DNA of 64,000 bases. Origin: Mucilaginibacter tolerans (lineage in GTDB: Bacteria > Bacteroidota > Bacteroidia > Sphingobacteriales > Sphingobacteriaceae). Below are positions 8,321 through 17,731 of the stretch, in pieces; within the stretch, counting starts at the first letter, position 1; each line of letters opens with the position of its first letter. The stretch lies in assembly GCF_030519375.1 (NCBI RefSeq), contig NZ_JAUMKB010000003.1:124001-188000 (forward strand), in the 5' to 3' direction. The notes beneath the pieces are model-generated. The model was not told the origin of the DNA. It ran no database searches and was given only the letters and a program-made list of their open reading frames with translations. The position numbers and the translations under genes were made by a program.

Positions 8321-9460
8321 CTATTCAGCTGAAGTAAATTTCAGACAAACAGGATTCCCAATATTTTCCAGGCGGTTGCGCGTTAGACTTAATACTCCTG
8401 TTGCCTGGTCTATTCTGAAAACTATAATACTGTCACTGTCCTGATTAGCTACCAATAGGTATTTTCCCGTTGGATCGATAGCAAAGTCACGGGGATTTTT
8501 GCCGTACGTCAGTTGACGCTGAACAAAAGTAAGTTCACCTGTTTCTTTATTGATAGCATAAACCATTAATGCGCTTGCGTCTAGGCGGTCTGATGCGTAC
8601 AGGAAACGGCCGTCAGGCGAGATATGAATAGCAGCCGCACCATTTGTTCCTTTAAATCCAGCAGGGAGCATATCTACACTTTGTATTTCTTTAGGATCTC
8701 CCCCGTTGAATTTGTATACATTGATAGCACTTCCCATTTCCTGCAATAGATACAGGTATTTTTTATCAGGAGAGAACACCAAATGGCGCGGCCCTTTACC
8801 CGGTTTTACGCTAATAGACGATGGGTTAGCAGGCGACAATGGCTTTTCATCCGAGGAATGATAACGATATATGTTCAGCTTATCTGTACCCAGATCGGTA
8901 AACAACATATATTTTTCGTTTGGCGAAAAATAAGCCATGTGTACATGCGGGCCTTCCTGGCGGCTGGCATCGGGCCCCTTGCCTTCATCCTTTATATTTT
9001 GCGAAACAGGTTTTAGCGAGCCGTCTTTATTTACAGGCAGCACGGTTAGGTTGCCGCTGTTATAATTAGCTACAAATACATTCTTTCGGTCCTCATCAAC
9101 TGAAATATAGCATGGGTCAATACCTTGAGACGATTGCTTATTTAAAAGCGTCAGTTTTCCCAAATTCGGTTCAAATGTAAATGAGCTCACTCCCCCGTCC
9201 TTACCGTCTTCATTTACAGCATATACAAAATGATTATCTTTTGAAACACAGAGATAACTTGGATTGCTTACGCCTTCTATCTGGTTCAGGTAAGCCAGCC
9301 TGCCCGATTCAACATAAAAACGATAAACCATTATGCCTTTGCTTTTGCCTTTGGTATAAGTGCCTATTAAAAGGTCATATGTGGATGGCGTTTTGTCCTT
9401 CTTTTGTGCATAAGTAAGCACCGGAAATAACAAGACGAGAATTAAAAGAAGTTTTTTCAT
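8321..9460 (-). CDS. secreted lactonase family beta-propeller (6-phosphogluconolactonase-like, YbhE/Pgl type)
   Basis: A 379-residue protein with a cleavable signal peptide (MKKLLLILVLLFPVLTYAQ). The body has the repeated propeller blades of the lactonase_7 family: LLIGTYTKGKSKGI at the start, NPSYLCVSKDNHFVYAVNE, GPHVHMAYFSPNEKYMLFTDLGTDKL, KGPRHLVFSPDKKYLYLLQEMGS and NPRDFAIDPTGKYLLVANQDSD. Cytoplasmic relatives hydrolyse 6-phosphogluconolactone. Because this copy is exported, the physiological lactone is probably another sugar lactone, for example one released by periplasmic sugar dehydrogenases. That link is an inference. Confidence 0.88.
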   Translation of the reverse strand: MKKLLLILVLLFPVLTYAQKKDKTPSTYDLLIGTYTKGKSKGIMVYRFYVESGRLAYLNQIEGVSNPSYLCVSKDNHFVYAVNEDGKDGGVSSFTFEPNLGKLTLLNKQSSQGIDPCYISVDEDRKNVFVANYNSGNLTVLPVNKDGSLKPVSQNIKDEGKGPDASRQEGPHVHMAYFSPNEKYMLFTDLGTDKLNIYRYHSSDEKPLSPANPSSISVKPGKGPRHLVFSPDKKYLYLLQEMGSAINVYKFNGGDPKEIQSVDMLPAGFKGTNGAAAIHISPDGRFLYASDRLDASALMVYAINKETGELTFVQRQLTYGKNPRDFAIDPTGKYLLVANQDSDSIIVFRIDQATGVLSLTRNRLENIGNPVCLKFTSAE

Positions 9461-9483
9461 TTTTAGGATGGTTATTTTGTAAA

Positions 9484-9579
9484 GCTAAAAGCTTAGGGCG
9501 AAAAGTCCAAAGCTTTATGTATAAACCAACCGGAAATAAAAAAATCCAGAGCTTTTTGCTTTGGACTTTCAGCTTTCGC
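9484..9579. repeat. inverted heptad-word repeat between lactonase and pseudouridine synthase genes
   Basis: Left arm 9484-9511 consists of four 7-nt words ending in AAAG-like bases (ctaaaag, cttaggg, cgaaaag, tccaaag). Right arm 9552-9579 consists of four words of the form CTTTnnn (ctttttg, ctttgga, ctttcag, ctttcgc) and runs up to the stop codon of the next gene. A perfect 12-bp pairing (9501-9512 with 9558-9569) lies inside it. It may also terminate transcription of the pseudouridine synthase gene on the minus strand. Confidence 0.8.
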
Positions 9580-11034
9580 TTATATCAAATGCTTTAATTG
9601 TATTATTTCCTTTTCATCCAAATAGCGCCAGCGGCCGCGGGGAAGATCCTTCTTGGTCAGGTTGGCATAAACTGCCCTATCCAATTTTACTACTTCATAG
9701 CCCAAATGCTCGAAAATACGGCGCACAATGCGGTTTTTACCGCTGTGTATCTGTATGCCTACTTCGCGTTTGGTAGCGCCCTGAACATAAGAAATTGCAT
9801 CGGGTTTGATAAAGCCATCTTCCAGTTCCACGCCAAAAGCAATTTTGTTCAGGTCACCCTGGGTAAGGCTTTTGTTCAGTTCAGCATGATATAGCTTTAC
9901 AATATTGTTTTTAGGATGCGATAGTTTATCGGCAAGGTCACCATCATTGGTCATTAACAGCAAGCCTGTGGTGTTGCGATCAAGGCGGCCAACAGGATAA
10001 ATACGCTCCCTGCTTGCCTTCTCAACCAGTTGCATTACGGTGCGGCGTTCCTGCGGATCATCCGTAGTAGTGATGTAATCTTTGGGTTTATTCAAAAGTA
10101 CATACACCATTTTCTCGCGTTTCAGTAATTCGCCATTATAGCGTACTGCATCTTTATTTGGGTCAATCTTATAACCCAATTCGGATACTACTTCCCCATT
10201 AACAGATATTACTCCCGCACTGATCAGTTCATCAGCCTTACGGCGTGAGCATATGCCGGCGTTTGATATATAACGATTCAGACGGATCAGACCAGATTCT
10301 TCTGCCGACTTCTTCCTTGCCCGTAACGGTTTATCTTCTGGGCTACGTTCCGTTTTGAATGCTGGTTTATTGTAAGATGAGTTAGCCGACTTACGAAATG
10401 GTTTATATCCCGTATCTTCTGAGGAACGACTGCTGAATTTCTTATCCGAGGACCTTTCGCTGCTTTTGAAACCTGGTTTACTGAAAGACTTTCTTTCAGA
10501 AGATTCACCAGCAAAGCTCCTTTTCGGTCTGTCATCAGATGATGGCTTGCCAGAGTAAGGTGTTTTTCCTCTTGACGAATAGCTTTTCTTTTCCCCGGTC
10601 TGCTCACCGCCAAAACTTCTTTTCGGTCTGTCTTCAGATGATGGCCTTCCTGAGTAAGGAGCCTTCCCCCTTGAAGAGTAACTTTTCTTTTCGCCTGTTT
10701 GGTCATCACCAAAAGCTCTTTTCGGTTTGCCTTCTGAACTTCCGCGCGAAAACGAACCGCTACCTGATGAGCGACGCGCCGGAGCATCGCCGCTTTCCGG
10801 TCTGCCCGAATAAGGTTTTCTTCTCGGCGATGAAAAACTTTTTTGCGGATCCCGCGTTTCATTTCCGTGGTCATTTTTACCAGGTCTGGCACCTGTTTTG
10901 TCGAAACGGGAATTTGATGATTTGCTGGGGCGGGAAGACCCCGTTTTTGAAGGCTTATTGTCACTTGTTTTTCGCCTGCCGGGTGATCCGTTGGATCTGT
11001 CGTCGCGACTGTTCCCTGGTCTTTTAAATACCAT
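9580..11034 (-). CDS. pseudouridine synthase (RsuA/RluB/E/F family) with long basic low-complexity N-terminal tail
   Basis: A 484-residue protein whose last 240 residues are the enzyme. An S4 RNA-binding domain (IRLNRYISNAGICSRRKADE) precedes the catalytic domain with GRLDRNTTGLLLMTNDG, where the Asp is the catalytic residue, and the conserved GKNRIVRRIFEHLG. This matches enzymes that modify 16S or 23S rRNA uridines. The first 245 residues are rich in Ser, Arg, Lys and Gly and contain a 33-residue tandem repeat (DNA period 99 bp). Such tails are common on Bacteroidota members of this family and probably bind RNA. Exact rRNA target is undetermined. Confidence 0.93.
   Translation of the reverse strand: MVFKRPGNSRDDRSNGSPGRRKTSDNKPSKTGSSRPSKSSNSRFDKTGARPGKNDHGNETRDPQKSFSSPRRKPYSGRPESGDAPARRSSGSGSFSRGSSEGKPKRAFGDDQTGEKKSYSSRGKAPYSGRPSSEDRPKRSFGGEQTGEKKSYSSRGKTPYSGKPSSDDRPKRSFAGESSERKSFSKPGFKSSERSSDKKFSSRSSEDTGYKPFRKSANSSYNKPAFKTERSPEDKPLRARKKSAEESGLIRLNRYISNAGICSRRKADELISAGVISVNGEVVSELGYKIDPNKDAVRYNGELLKREKMVYVLLNKPKDYITTTDDPQERRTVMQLVEKASRERIYPVGRLDRNTTGLLLMTNDGDLADKLSHPKNNIVKLYHAELNKSLTQGDLNKIAFGVELEDGFIKPDAISYVQGATKREVGIQIHSGKNRIVRRIFEHLGYEVVKLDRAVYANLTKKDLPRGRWRYLDEKEIIQLKHLI
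10521..10735 (-). repeat. 99-bp in-frame tandem repeat within the pseudouridine synthase gene
   Basis: The string ttttcgg marks successive units at 10521, 10620 and 10719, giving two full 99-bp copies and a partial third. Each encodes a 33-residue unit containing PKRSF, TGEKKSYSSRGK and PYSG. Because 99 is a multiple of three, copy number can change without shifting the frame of the downstream enzyme domain. Confidence 0.88.
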
Positions 11035-11195
11035 AATTTTTTGCTTTACGCTAGCTCTATAAGAGGGTCAAAAGTACGTTTTTTTGCCCGATTACGCAAT
11101 TTTTTTGAACAGTTCAAAAAGTTGGTTTAAATCGTTTAAAGGCTCCTTTTAGGGGTTGTTTACAAGCTTTTCACACATGTGTGGAAATACAAGTA

Positions 11196-11227
11196 TTTGA
11201 TAATCTGGCTTATTGGCCTTACTTTTG
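11196..11227 (+). promoter_or_regulatory. Bacteroidota-type promoter for the lytic transglycosylase gene
   Basis: The -33 element TTTG (11196-11199) is followed by a 20-nt spacer and the -7 element TACTTTTG (11220-11227), matching TAnnTTTG. Transcription would start near 11234, leaving a leader of about 38 nt before ATG 11272. Confidence 0.7.
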
Positions 11228-11271
11228 CACAACATTCACTGGATGAAATTATTTATTAACCCAAAAAAGAA

Positions 11272-12072
11272 ATGATTAAAAAAGGCTTAATTACGTGCTC
11301 CGTAATATGGGTTACTGTTGTCATTTCCGTGCTATCTGTTTACGGTAAAACCGACACCAAAAAGGTGAATAAAGACACCAAAAAGGTGGTTAAACGTAAC
11401 ACTGAATACAAGTTTATTTACCCTAAAAACTATCGCAGTAGCGATTTTAGTTTTGCTGAAGAATATGTTCCAGTAAACGACATGCGCGTTAATCGGAAGA
11501 TGAGACATTCATTAGTCAAAACCAGCTACACCACAGTACAGTCGTATGTTTTACAGGAAGAGGCGGCAAAGATATTTCCTGTCATTGTCCCTATTCTGCA
11601 GTCATACGGTATTCCTGAAGATTTTAAATACCTCCCATTGGTTGAAGCGGGCCTTAAATCAGGCGTTTCTAAAGCGGGCGCAGCAGGCTGGTGGCAGTTT
11701 ATGCCCGGCACAGCCCGTACCTATGGCCTGAAAGTGGGTGACGGAAAGGATGAAAGATACAGTGTGCGAAAATCTACCGTTGCAGCTTGCAAATACATTA
11801 AGGAACTGTACGCCGAATTTCATAGTTGGACACTGGCTGCGGCAGCCTACAATGTCGGCGAGATAAAAATGGAAAAGGCCCTCAAGGAACAAAGGCAGGC
11901 AAGGGCCAACTATTTCCGCATGCATTTTAACCCTGAAACGGGCGCATACATGTACCGGATCATCGCCATGAAACAGGTGATAGAACAACCCGAACTGTAC
12001 GGTTACAAGATCAATAAACAATCATTGATCGCAAACCTGGAACCTTCAGATTTAATGGCATTTGATAACTAA
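11272..12072 (+). CDS. lytic transglycosylase (SLT domain, MltD-like)
   Basis: A 266-residue exported protein with an N-terminal hydrophobic signal (residues about 8-24). The soluble lytic transglycosylase domain covers about residues 95-240: YLPLVEAGLKS holds the catalytic Glu, AGAAGWWQFMPGTARTYGL is the glycan-binding loop, and AAAAYNVGE is the third family motif. It cleaves the MurNAc-GlcNAc bond of peptidoglycan, forming 1,6-anhydro ends. No LysM repeats follow, unlike full-length MltD. It has its own promoter and terminator, so it appears to be a single-gene unit. Confidence 0.93.
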   Translation: MIKKGLITCSVIWVTVVISVLSVYGKTDTKKVNKDTKKVVKRNTEYKFIYPKNYRSSDFSFAEEYVPVNDMRVNRKMRHSLVKTSYTTVQSYVLQEEAAKIFPVIVPILQSYGIPEDFKYLPLVEAGLKSGVSKAGAAGWWQFMPGTARTYGLKVGDGKDERYSVRKSTVAACKYIKELYAEFHSWTLAAAAYNVGEIKMEKALKEQRQARANYFRMHFNPETGAYMYRIIAMKQVIEQPELYGYKINKQSLIANLEPSDLMAFDN

Positions 12073-12101
12073 GTCGTAATTATTTACGGAGCACTATAAA
12101 G

Positions 12102-12133
12102 GCCGGTTTGCTTAGAGCAGACCGGCTTTTTTT
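12102..12133 (+). terminator. rho-independent terminator after the lytic transglycosylase gene
   Basis: Stem GCCGGT (12102-12107) pairs with ACCGGC (12121-12126) and is followed by a run of seven T. The T-run continues directly into a -7-like element at 12137. Confidence 0.85.
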
Positions 12134-12136
12134 ATG

Positions 12137-12144
12137 TACCTTTG
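12137..12144 (+). promoter_or_regulatory. candidate -7 element upstream of uvrA
   Basis: TACCTTTG fits TAnnTTTG and begins four bases after the terminator T-run. I found no -33 TTG at normal spacing, and the leader to uvrA would be about 125 nt, so this is tentative. Confidence 0.4.
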
Positions 12145-12277
12145 CACCAACGAAAAATGACCCGCTGACATACCAGTGTCATTATTGAATTTTACGCCTT
12201 ACCCTATCACAAATACTAATTAATTTAGTAAAATCATTAACTTAGCAGGCCACCTGTTTGGTCAATATAATTCATAT

Positions 12278-15124
12278 ATGATTACAAAACCTGTCGATCT
12301 GGGCGAGCAAAGTGAAGTGGAGGTGTACGGCGCCCGGGTACATAATTTAAAAAATATTGATGTCTCTTTTCCGCGCAACAAACTGGTAGTAATTACCGGG
12401 CTGAGTGGTAGTGGCAAATCCTCGTTGGCATTTGATACTATCTATGCAGAGGGTCAGCGCCGCTATATGGAGACATTTTCGGCCTACTCACGCCAGTTTA
12501 TGGGTGGCATGGAACGCCCGGATGTCGACAAAGTATCGGGATTGAGCCCTGTGATTGCCATTGAGCAAAAAACCACCAGCAAAAATCCACGATCGACTGT
12601 AGGTACCATTACTGAGATATACGATTTTATGCGTTTGCTATATGCACGTGCAGGCGAGGCTTATTCGTATGTGACAGGCGAGAAAATGGAGCGTATGTCG
12701 GAAGATCAGATATTGAAGACCATTTCCGAAAAGTTCGACGGACAACCTGTAAATATTCTTGCTCCTGTAGTAAAGGGCCGTAAAGGGCATTACCGCGAGT
12801 TATTTGAGCAAATACGCAAACAAGGCTACCTAAAAGTTTGGATCGATGGCGCCATCGCTGATGTGGAGCCCAAAATGCAGGTAGACCGCTATAAGATTCA
12901 CGATATCGATATTGTGGTCGATCGTTTGGTAATCAGCGATAAAGATTACAAGCGCCTGCATACTTCTATACAGTCGGCATTAAAGATCGCGAAAGGCATT
13001 ATCCGTATTGCCGACAAGGATAACAACGTATTTTATTACAGCAAATACCTAATGGACCCGGTTTCGGGGATATCTTATGATGAACCCCAGCCAAATACTT
13101 TTTCATTCAACTCACCTTATGGTGCTTGCGAAAAATGTGACGGCTTAGGCTATATTTTCGAGGTAGATGAAAAGTCGGTTATCCCTAATCCAAAACTGAG
13201 CATTATGAACGGCGGTTTAGCCCCATTGGGAGAATACCGCGAGACCTGGATATTCCAGGTACTGAAAGCCTTGGCTAAGAAATATGACTTCAACTTGTCT
13301 ACCCCAATGGAAAAGTTGCCAAAAGAAACGCTGGATGTTATCCTGAATGGTTCGGAGGAAATGATCACTGTAGCAGTAGAATACAACAAGTGGAACGTAC
13401 AAAACTACCAGATCAGCTTTGACGGCATTGTTCGCATGTTGGAAGAGCAGCAGGAACGCCGTGGCGAGGAAGACCTGGACGATATGGAAAACTATCGCGT
13501 GCTGAAAACCTGTCCCGTTTGTGAAGGTGCACGATTGAAAAAAGAGTCGCTGCACTTCAAGATCGACCATAAGAATATTTTCGAGCTGGCCTGTATGGAC
13601 ATCCGCTCACTGGATGAGTGGTTCACCAATTTGGAGGACCGGCTAAACGAACGCCAGAATACGATCGCTAAAGAAATATTGAAAGAAATACGCGCACGCA
13701 TTGTTTTCTTACTCGATGTGGGCCTGAGTTATCTAACGCTTGATCGCACGGCAAGAACACTCTCTGGCGGAGAGGCGCAACGCATCCGCTTGGCAACTCA
13801 GATCGGTTCGCAGCTAATGAATGTGATGTACATCCTGGACGAACCGAGCATTGGTTTACACCAGCGGGATAATGAGCGGCTGATCAATGCATTAAAAAAC
13901 CTGCGCGATTTGGGTAATACCGTTCTTGTAGTGGAGCATGATAAAGATATGATCCTTGAAGCCGATCATGTGATTGATATGGGGCCTGCAGCAGGCGTAC
14001 ATGGCGGCGAGATCGTTGCTCAAGGCACACCTCAGCAACTAATGGCAAAGCATACTCTGACCACCTCGTACCTGAATGGTGAAAAACAGATTGAAATACC
14101 GAAAAAGAGACGTGCGGGAAATGGTAAGATATTATCACTTAAAAAAGCTACAGGGCATAATTTGAAAAAGGTGTCGGTTGAGTTCCCGTTAGGAAAATTG
14201 ATCGGTATTACCGGCGTATCGGGCAGCGGTAAATCAAGTTTGATTACGGAAACCCTTTACCCTATTCTGAATCACCATTTTTTCAGGGCGAAGAAACAAC
14301 CATTGCCTTATGAAGCCATTGAAGGCTTGGACAATGTTGATAAAGTAATTGAGATCGATCAAACACCGATTGGCCGTACACCGCGCTCTAACCCGGCTAC
14401 TTATACTGGTGTATTCTCTGATATCCGAAACTTATATGTGCAACTGCCTGAGTCTAAGATCCGCGGATATAAACCAGGGCGCTTCTCGTTCAACGTAAAA
14501 GGCGGTCGCTGCGAAACCTGCCAGGGCGCAGGTATGAAAGTAATTGAAATGAACTTTCTACCTGATGTACAGGTGCCTTGTGAGGAATGCGGCGGCCGAA
14601 GATATAATCGCGAAACATTGGAAGTTCGTTATCGCGGAAAATCCATCAGCGATGTACTGGATATGAGCATCGAAACTGCTTGTGAGTTTTTTGAACATAT
14701 CCCGTCGATCTACCGGAAAATAAAGACCCTGCATGATGTGGGTTTAGGATATATTACGCTGGGACAGGCGTCTACTACCCTATCCGGTGGCGAAGCACAA
14801 CGTGTAAAACTGGCAACCGAGCTTTCTAAAAAAGATACAGGCAATACCTTTTATATACTAGATGAACCAACTACCGGTCTGCATTTCGAGGATATTAACG
14901 TGCTATTGGGCGTATTAAATCAATTGGTTGACAAAGGCAATACCGTATTGGTAATAGAGCACAACCTGGATGTGATCAAGGTAGTCGATCACGTGATCGA
15001 CCTCGGTCCTGAAGGTGGCTCTGGTGGCGGTAAAATATTATTCAGCGGCACACCTGAAGGTTTGTGCAAGGTAAAAGAAAGCTTTACAGGGCAGTTTTTG
15101 AAGAAGGAAATGGGAATAAAGTAA
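12278..15124 (+). CDS. uvrA: excinuclease ABC subunit UvrA
   Basis: A 948-residue protein of normal UvrA length. Two ABC ATPase halves each have a Walker A (GLSGSGKSS near residue 45, GVSGSGKSS near 650), an LSGGEAQR signature and a Walker B (YILDEPSIGLH, YILDEPTTGLH). Zinc-finger cysteines are present: CEKCDGLG, CPVCEGARL, and CETCQGAG with CEECGGRRY. It scans DNA for bulky lesions and loads UvrB in nucleotide excision repair. It lies 43 bp upstream of nnr on the same strand. Confidence 0.98.
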   Translation: MITKPVDLGEQSEVEVYGARVHNLKNIDVSFPRNKLVVITGLSGSGKSSLAFDTIYAEGQRRYMETFSAYSRQFMGGMERPDVDKVSGLSPVIAIEQKTTSKNPRSTVGTITEIYDFMRLLYARAGEAYSYVTGEKMERMSEDQILKTISEKFDGQPVNILAPVVKGRKGHYRELFEQIRKQGYLKVWIDGAIADVEPKMQVDRYKIHDIDIVVDRLVISDKDYKRLHTSIQSALKIAKGIIRIADKDNNVFYYSKYLMDPVSGISYDEPQPNTFSFNSPYGACEKCDGLGYIFEVDEKSVIPNPKLSIMNGGLAPLGEYRETWIFQVLKALAKKYDFNLSTPMEKLPKETLDVILNGSEEMITVAVEYNKWNVQNYQISFDGIVRMLEEQQERRGEEDLDDMENYRVLKTCPVCEGARLKKESLHFKIDHKNIFELACMDIRSLDEWFTNLEDRLNERQNTIAKEILKEIRARIVFLLDVGLSYLTLDRTARTLSGGEAQRIRLATQIGSQLMNVMYILDEPSIGLHQRDNERLINALKNLRDLGNTVLVVEHDKDMILEADHVIDMGPAAGVHGGEIVAQGTPQQLMAKHTLTTSYLNGEKQIEIPKKRRAGNGKILSLKKATGHNLKKVSVEFPLGKLIGITGVSGSGKSSLITETLYPILNHHFFRAKKQPLPYEAIEGLDNVDKVIEIDQTPIGRTPRSNPATYTGVFSDIRNLYVQLPESKIRGYKPGRFSFNVKGGRCETCQGAGMKVIEMNFLPDVQVPCEECGGRRYNRETLEVRYRGKSISDVLDMSIETACEFFEHIPSIYRKIKTLHDVGLGYITLGQASTTLSGGEAQRVKLATELSKKDTGNTFYILDEPTTGLHFEDINVLLGVLNQLVDKGNTVLVIEHNLDVIKVVDHVIDLGPEGGSGGGKILFSGTPEGLCKVKESFTGQFLKKEMGIK

Positions 15125-15167
15125 TAGTATTCGGAAACAAAAAGCATAAACGCTACCTTTATTTATT

Positions 15168-16673
15168 ATGCTTCCTTTGCTTATTTCCTCTCAGATCCGC
15201 GAAGCGGACGCCTATACTATTGAGCACGAACCCATCGCTTCTATCGATCTGATGGAGCGTGCCGCCAAAACTTTCGTAGGTTGGTTTGTCAATCATTTTC
15301 CGGATAAGTTTCAAAGCATTGCAGTGTATTGCGGAACGGGTAACAACGGCGGCGATGGACTGGCTGTCGCGCGCATGTTAAAGGATCATAGCTATCAAAA
15401 GGTTGATGTTAAGATAGCCTTATTCTCTTCGCGGGTGTCTGATGATTTTAATACTAACCTACACCGGCTGATCCCTTCTGGTATCAATATTTTCGAGATC
15501 AAACCTGGTAAAGATCTGCCCGAGGAAAATAGTGGCATCATTGTCGATGCTTTATTAGGTACCGGGCTGAATAAGCCTCTTGAGGGCGATTATAAACGAC
15601 TGGTGAACTATCTGAACAATCTAAATAAAACCGTCGTAGCAGTAGACGTACCTACAGGATTATTCAGCGAAGGACTAACCGATCCCGAAGCAACTGTTTT
15701 AAGAGCCGATTTGGTCATCACCTTTCAGCAGCCCAAGATCAACTTTTTGTTGCCCGAATCCGGCCCATATATTCATTGCTGGGAAGCTGTTAACATCGGT
15801 ATCAGCGAGCATTTTATCCGGTCATTGGACTCGCCATATCAATTGGTAGAGGAAAAGGACATCCGCAAGAGACTAAAACCACGCCATCGTTTTAGCAATA
15901 AAGGCACTTACGGGCATTCACTTATCATTGCCGGCTCGGCGGAAACGATGGGAGCGGCTTTATTATGCGCATCCGCCTGCGCTTATGCCGGTTCAGGGTT
16001 AACTACCGCCTGTATACCGCAAAGTGGATTGATCGCATTGAACAGTTATCACCCCGAAATAATGGCCGTTGTTAGAATTAAAGACGAGGAGCCGGAAGTT
16101 GAATGGGAAAAATTCAGCACTGTTGCTATCGGGCCAGGTATTGGAAAAGATAAGGATACTTTAAGTTTACTAGTTAAACTACTACAAAGCTACAACAAAC
16201 CTGTTGTAATGGATGCAGATGCACTTAACCTGCTTTCGGTGCATTTCGGTTTATGGCGATATATCCCTAGGGGAAGTATCATAACGCCTCATATGAAGGA
16301 ATTCGACCGTTTGTTTGGTGAGCATACCAATTGGTGGCAGCGCCTGCAAACGGGTATCGATATGGCGCAGGAACATGGCATTTATATCGTTTTGAAAAAT
16401 GATTATACCATTACTATTACTCCTGACGGAAAACTCTTCTTTAACTCAACAAGCAATGCAGCCATGGCAAGCGGTGGTATGGGCGATGTTTTAACCGGGG
16501 TTATTGCGGCATTACTGGCACAAAAATACTCTCCCGAAGATGCTTGCATTATAGGCAACTATATTCACGGAAAAGCGGGCGACGAACTAGCTTTACCAAA
16601 CCGCATGCATGTTGTACTCCCAAGCCGGTTGATTACCCAACTGCCAGTTACTACTGCAAAGTTAATGGCATAA
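15168..16673 (+). CDS. nnr: bifunctional NAD(P)H-hydrate epimerase/dehydratase
   Basis: A 501-residue fusion. Residues about 1-215 are the NnrE epimerase (YjeF_N) with GTGNNGGDGLAVARML. Residues about 225-495 are the ADP/ATP-dependent dehydratase NnrD (YjeF_C) with GTYGHSLIIAGS, AIGPGIGKD, DADALNLL and ASGGMGDVLTGVIAALLA. The enzyme repairs hydrated NADH and NADPH. Fusion of the two activities is usual in bacteria. Confidence 0.96.
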   Translation: MLPLLISSQIREADAYTIEHEPIASIDLMERAAKTFVGWFVNHFPDKFQSIAVYCGTGNNGGDGLAVARMLKDHSYQKVDVKIALFSSRVSDDFNTNLHRLIPSGINIFEIKPGKDLPEENSGIIVDALLGTGLNKPLEGDYKRLVNYLNNLNKTVVAVDVPTGLFSEGLTDPEATVLRADLVITFQQPKINFLLPESGPYIHCWEAVNIGISEHFIRSLDSPYQLVEEKDIRKRLKPRHRFSNKGTYGHSLIIAGSAETMGAALLCASACAYAGSGLTTACIPQSGLIALNSYHPEIMAVVRIKDEEPEVEWEKFSTVAIGPGIGKDKDTLSLLVKLLQSYNKPVVMDADALNLLSVHFGLWRYIPRGSIITPHMKEFDRLFGEHTNWWQRLQTGIDMAQEHGIYIVLKNDYTITITPDGKLFFNSTSNAAMASGGMGDVLTGVIAALLAQKYSPEDACIIGNYIHGKAGDELALPNRMHVVLPSRLITQLPVTTAKLMA

Positions 16674-16678
16674 AAAAA

Positions 16679-16707
16679 GCGACCGTAGTATTGTCCAGTC
16701 GCATTTT
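16679..16707 (+). terminator. hairpin terminator after nnr
   Basis: GCGAC (16679-16683) pairs with GTCGC (16698-16702), preceded by an A-run and followed by ATTTTT. The stem is short. The rest of the spacer to 16897 is AT-rich with nothing recognisable. Confidence 0.55.
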
Positions 16708-16897
16708 TAATTAATATATTAACTGATCTTATAAAGAACGAATACTCTTATTTATTTTATCTAAAAGACACATGTAATACGCGTTTTGTTACAAGATCGT
16801 ATAGCTAATTTTTGTTTTTTAACAATAATTAACATTTCCATGGCATATTATATACCGATTCGTTAGAATAAAACAGGTTTGTTACGAAGAGAGAATA

Positions 16898-17728
16898 TCA
16901 GAATTTACCGATCACCATCATTTGATCCATGGTAGGACTCGCGCTACCGCCACGTGGTTCAAGTGTTACGGCAAAAGCATCGGCAGAGGCAATGGATTTC
17001 ATTTGTTTCATGCCTTTGGATGTTGAATCAGCATCAAATACTCCAAGGTCGACGGGCTTATTCCCTACCAATGCCCATAACTGATACTGATGGTCTTTAT
17101 CATTAGCGGGCATATTGCCATGTACCATATCAATCATCACCTTTTTCTTAGCCGGGCTCCAGGCAACCATCAACATCGATGAAGGTGATTTAGATGTCCC
17201 TTGTAATTTGAGCATTTTGAAAGAAGGATCGCGGAATACAGTTAGTTCCTTATCCATCAGGTTGGCCTGACTGGCAAAACGCTGATTTTGAGATTGCAGC
17301 GAGGCTACAAGGTTGTTAGAGTCCTGCAGTTTATTATAAACGCTTATTAAAGCAACTATGCTAATAATCAATAACGCAAGGCAAGCTGCAAATGCATATT
17401 TAAAGAAGGTGTTTGAACGTGCACGCGAGATAGGGATAATATCATCATCTTCTTCCTCGGCGGCCGTTCTTCCCGGTCCAAAAGTGCGGTCATCCCCCAA
17501 ATTGACAACCAGGCTATTTAGTACCCGGCCGCGCAGGTTTTCAGATGGCTCAATGGCATTTTCTTCAGCATATAACTGCAATGAACGCTCTATCTCGTCA
17601 AGCTCAGCTTTGATGGCCGGATGCTTTTGGGCCATGGCTTCCACCTGGGCACACTCTTCCGGCGTCACATCACCCAAAACATAGAGTTCGAGTATTCCTG
17701 ATTCGATATATGCCTTAATATCTTCCAA
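16898..17728 (-). CDS. anti-sigma factor, RskA-like
   Basis: A 276-residue single-pass membrane protein. The N-terminal zinc-less anti-sigma domain begins YIESGILELYVLGDVTPEEC, a transmembrane helix lies at about residues 107-130 (FAACLALLIISIVALISVY), and the periplasmic C-terminal RskA domain ends with HQYQLWALVGNKPVDLGVFD and TLEPRGGSASPTMDQ. It would bind the ECF sigma factor encoded 3 bp upstream and release it on an envelope signal. Gene order sigma then anti-sigma is the family norm. Confidence 0.93.
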   Translation of the reverse strand: MEDIKAYIESGILELYVLGDVTPEECAQVEAMAQKHPAIKAELDEIERSLQLYAEENAIEPSENLRGRVLNSLVVNLGDDRTFGPGRTAAEEEDDDIIPISRARSNTFFKYAFAACLALLIISIVALISVYNKLQDSNNLVASLQSQNQRFASQANLMDKELTVFRDPSFKMLKLQGTSKSPSSMLMVAWSPAKKKVMIDMVHGNMPANDKDHQYQLWALVGNKPVDLGVFDADSTSKGMKQMKSIASADAFAVTLEPRGGSASPTMDQMMVIGKF

Positions 17729-17731
17729 TTT

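Noticed and set aside
10287..10964. A 225-codon frame inside the pseudouridine synthase gene
   Set aside because: It is on the same strand in another frame, and is open only because of the low-complexity Ser/Arg/Lys coding sequence of the tail.
15064..15252. A 62-codon frame bridging uvrA and nnr
   Set aside because: It overlaps both genes out of frame and is not preceded by a promoter.
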